The position numbers were made by a program, and so were the translations under genes. This document shows positions 61,890-64,000 of a stretch of 64,000 bases of DNA, in pieces. This DNA comes from Gammaproteobacteria bacterium (lineage in GTDB: Bacteria; Gemmatimonadota; Gemmatimonadetes; Longimicrobiales; Gaopeijiaceae): positions 1-64,000 of the forward strand of contig JAPPMM010000049.1 of assembly GCA_028819075.1 (NCBI GenBank), written 5' to 3'. The notes beneath the pieces are model-generated. The model ran no database searches and was not told the origin of the DNA. It saw only the letters and a list, made by a program, of their open reading frames with translations. Within the stretch, counting starts at the first letter, position 1; each line of letters starts with the position of its first letter.

Positions 61890-62121
61890 GACTTCTCCCG
61901 TCAGATCACCATGCCTCGTGTGCCGGCGGCGCGAGCGCATCCGCCCGCATCACCCGAGGGGCCGCACGAGGCGGCTGCCTTGCGGGCACTTAGGTGAGTG
62001 TCGGCGGCGAGGGGTTGCCCGGAGCGGTCTCCCGGAGCGCCCCGCGGTCGTGTTCCGCCCGTTTCGGCGGCAGCCACCTCCGGGCGCCATCACCCTGTGG
62101 CCGGGGGCGTGCATTCGCGGA

Positions 62122-63477
62122 TCAGAAGTCGTGGTGGACCTCGACCGGGCCGAAGGACTCGAGTTCCGGCGCCACCCGGTCGGCGTCACCTGCCACCACG
62201 ACCGTGAGGGCGTCCGGGTGAATCCGACGGCGGGCCGCGCGCACGACGTCGTCGACTCCCACCGCCCGCACCCGCTCGCGATAGTGCGCGAGGTAGTCGG
62301 CCGAGAGGCCGTGCACGAACACCCGCGCAATGCCGGACGCGACCTGGGCCGTGGTCTCCATGCGCAGCGGAAAGATGCCCGCCAGGTAGTCGCGCGCACC
62401 ACGCAGTTCGGCGGGCGTGGGCCCGCCTGCGACCAGCGCCTCCGTCTCCGCGAGCACCTCCCGGACCGCCGCCGCGGTGACTTCGGTCGCCACCGCCGTG
62501 GCGATGCGGAACATCCCGCCGGCGCGCCGGAGGAGGAAGCGCGAGCTCACGCCGTAGGTGAAGCCCTTGTCCTCCCGGAGGTTCAGGTTGAGACGACTGG
62601 TGAAGGCGCCTCCGAGCACGGAATTGAGCACGATCAGCGGGAAGAAATCGGGCGTCCTGCGCGGTACGCTGGCATGGCCGATGCGCAGCTCGGACTGAAC
62701 CGCGCCCGGGCGATGGACGATCACGATGCGGCGCTCCCCGAAGCGGGCCCCCGCCGTTGCCTCGACGGGAGCAGCCCGGCCCCGCCAGCCGCCGAAACAG
62801 TCGGCTGCGAGATCCGTCACTTCCTCCTTCGCGACATCGCCCGCCACCACCAGCGCAGCTCCCTGCGGCCGGTAGCGGCTGGCCGCGTAGTCGGCCACAT
62901 GCGCGCGCTCCAGGCCCGCGACCGTCCCTTCCGTGCCCGCCATGGGCCGTCCATACGTGGTGCCTTCGGCGAAGAAGAAGCGCGCGGCGGCGGCAGTGGC
63001 GAGCTGAGCAGGATACATCCGGCGTTGCCGGATCCCGCCAAGCTGCTGCTCGCGGGTGCGCTCCACCTCTTCACCCGGATACCCGGGCGTCAGGACCACT
63101 TCCGACAGCAGCCGGAGCGCCCGCGGAAACCGGTCGGCGGCGCAGGTCAGCGACACCACCGTGGAATCCCAGCCGGTCGAGGTCGCAAGGTGCGTACCCA
63201 TGTCCTCGAGCGCGCAAGCCAGCTCCACCGCCGAGCGGCGGACGGTTCCGCCATGGAGCGCCTTTCCGGACAGCACCGCAAGCCCGGCTCGCGGCCCACC
63301 GACCGTCGCCTCGCCCGCATCCATGACCAACAGAGCGGTCACCAGGGGAACCCCGGGCCGGCGCGCGGTTCGTACCTCCAGCCCGGAATCGAGACGCTCG
63401 CCGTGCACCGCCGGAACCGCGAAGGGTGCAACCGGTCCCGGCCCCGGCGGCGTTGGGGGAAAGCGCTCGGGGCTCAC
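62122..63477 (-). CDS. M16-family peptidase-like protein lacking the zinc motif
   Basis: A 451-residue M16 (insulinase-like) protein with two homologous halves. The region that in active enzymes carries HxxEH reads LAVLSGKALHGGTVRRSAVELACALEDMG (quoted in parts), so no zinc ligands are present. The second half, with GGAFTSRLNLNLREDKGFTYGVSS, retains the R/Y substrate-binding residues. This fits the non-catalytic partner of a heterodimeric bacterial M16 pair. GTG start at 63477 overlaps the stop of the upstream M16 gene. No signal peptide visible in this start. Confidence 0.88.
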   Translation of the reverse strand: MSPERFPPTPPGPGPVAPFAVPAVHGERLDSGLEVRTARRPGVPLVTALLVMDAGEATVGGPRAGLAVLSGKALHGGTVRRSAVELACALEDMGTHLATSTGWDSTVVSLTCAADRFPRALRLLSEVVLTPGYPGEEVERTREQQLGGIRQRRMYPAQLATAAAARFFFAEGTTYGRPMAGTEGTVAGLERAHVADYAASRYRPQGAALVVAGDVAKEEVTDLAADCFGGWRGRAAPVEATAGARFGERRIVIVHRPGAVQSELRIGHASVPRRTPDFFPLIVLNSVLGGAFTSRLNLNLREDKGFTYGVSSRFLLRRAGGMFRIATAVATEVTAAAVREVLAETEALVAGGPTPAELRGARDYLAGIFPLRMETTAQVASGIARVFVHGLSADYLAHYRERVRAVGVDDVVRAARRRIHPDALTVVVAGDADRVAPELESFGPVEVHHDF

Positions 63478-64000
63478 GCGGATGCCCGCGGCACGTACGT
63501 CAGAATCGCCCGGTTCCCGGGCTCGAGGCGCTCTTCGACCAGGGTCTGCACCGCCTCCGGCGTCACCGCGCGCAGGCGATCGATCTCCGTGGAGATGCGG
63601 GCCGGATCTCCGAACTGGGTCGCAAACATCGAGAGCAGGTCAGCCCGCTGGGCCACGACCTCGAGTTGCCCCAGGATGGCAGTCTCCGCCATGGCCAGGG
63701 CCCTGGCGACTTCCTCGGACGAGATCGCACCAAGTCCCTCGATCTGCTCGACGACGGCCGCCGCCAGCTCCCCGGGATCGACCCCGAGGTTGCCGGTGGC
63801 CTGAACCACCATCATCGCGGCTCCGGTCATCAACGGAAAAACGTGTGCCGCGACATCCTTGGCGAGCCGGCGCTCCAGCACGAGCGAGCGGTGGAGACGC
63901 GACGCCCGCCCGCGTCCCAGAATGTCGCCCGCGACGTCGGCGGCGTAGAAGGCGGGATCGTCGAAGGTGGGCACGCGCATCCCGGCGTAGACCCGCGTGA
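63474..64000 (-). CDS. M16-family peptidase, C-terminal part (partial)
   Basis: The last 175 or so residues of an M16 peptidase that continues beyond the window. It contains a segment (YAADVAGDILGRGRASRLHRSLVLERRLAKDV, quoted in parts) typical of the second half of M16 proteins, and ends LTYVPRASA. It stops four bases into the following gene (GTGA). Because its partner lacks the zinc site, this gene probably encodes the catalytic subunit, with its HxxEH motif outside the window. That cannot be seen here. The ATG at 63980 is internal, since the frame remains open to the window edge. Confidence 0.85.
   Translation of the reverse strand, partial: TRVYAGMRVPTFDDPAFYAADVAGDILGRGRASRLHRSLVLERRLAKDVAAHVFPLMTGAAMMVVQATGNLGVDPGELAAAVVEQIEGLGAISSEEVARALAMAETAILGQLEVVAQRADLLSMFATQFGDPARISTEIDRLRAVTPEAVQTLVEERLEPGNRAILTYVPRASA

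Noticed and set aside
61890..62121. Gap between the M16-like gene and the Nudix gene
   Set aside because: Searched by eye for a tRNA, small gene or terminator; only short GC hairpins and a repeated CCCGGAGCG were seen, nothing convincing.

Overview
The window is about 64 kb of GC-rich, gene-dense bacterial chromosome from a Gram-negative, didermic organism. It carries Mla, TamA/TamB and lipoprotein machinery, c-type cytochromes and an ECF sigma factor with its anti-sigma factor. The lipoprotein beta-propeller at the left edge, the S9 peptidase, the heme/copper oxidase-like protein and the general gene style fit Gemmatimonadota or a close relative. That placement is an inference from family resemblance. 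No rRNA, tRNA, CRISPR array, prophage or complete IS element is visible. No stretch over 300 bases lacks a gene; the largest gap (about 280 bases) separates the sigma and anti-sigma genes.

Left part (1-24 kb), short transcription units on both strands: a propeller lipoprotein, a frameshifted small gene, an Rpn-family nuclease, a lipoprotein prolyl oligopeptidase and a VapBC toxin-antitoxin pair with a palindromic operator. Next comes a minus-strand unit SDR-tdh-kbl-glnS (threonine to glycine, plus glutaminyl-tRNA synthetase). A plus-strand SDR follows, then a minus-strand unit with an orphan gene, mlaE-mlaF-mlaD, a ferredoxin-NADP reductase and thioredoxin reductase. Rho is divergent from it. 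Then come two overlapping secreted proteins, a heme-c/copper monooxygenase-like fusion, a phosphoribosyltransferase, two unrecognised small genes, and a YbjN-like/PspA/aminotransferase unit.

Central part (24.6-58 kb): 28 consecutive minus-strand genes from mutS down to uvrA, 16 of the 27 junctions overlapping, mostly by ATGA/GTGA. It carries mismatch and excision repair (mutS, uvrA), Holliday junction processing (ruvCAB), queuosine synthesis (queA, tgt), translation start and end processing (def, fmt), rRNA/tRNA modification (rsmB, tsaD), an EF-G-like GTPase, D-Ala ligase, lgt, tamA-tamB, cystathionine beta-synthase and a thiE-thiS-thiG block lying between fmt and rsmB.

Right part (58-64 kb): a lipoprotein cytochrome c on the plus strand; on the minus strand holA, an anti-sigma factor, an ECF sigma factor, a Nudix hydrolase, and two M16-type peptidase subunits, the last running off the window.

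Most genes are housekeeping genes with canonical motifs. The more unusual items are the heme/copper fusion, the kinase-less PASTA protein beside rsmB, the EF-G-like GTPase with altered G motifs, the thi block inserted in a conserved gene string, the frameshifted 56-codon gene next to an Rpn nuclease, and the PspA/YbjN pair. Nothing here can be called a new defence or mobile system from sequence alone.
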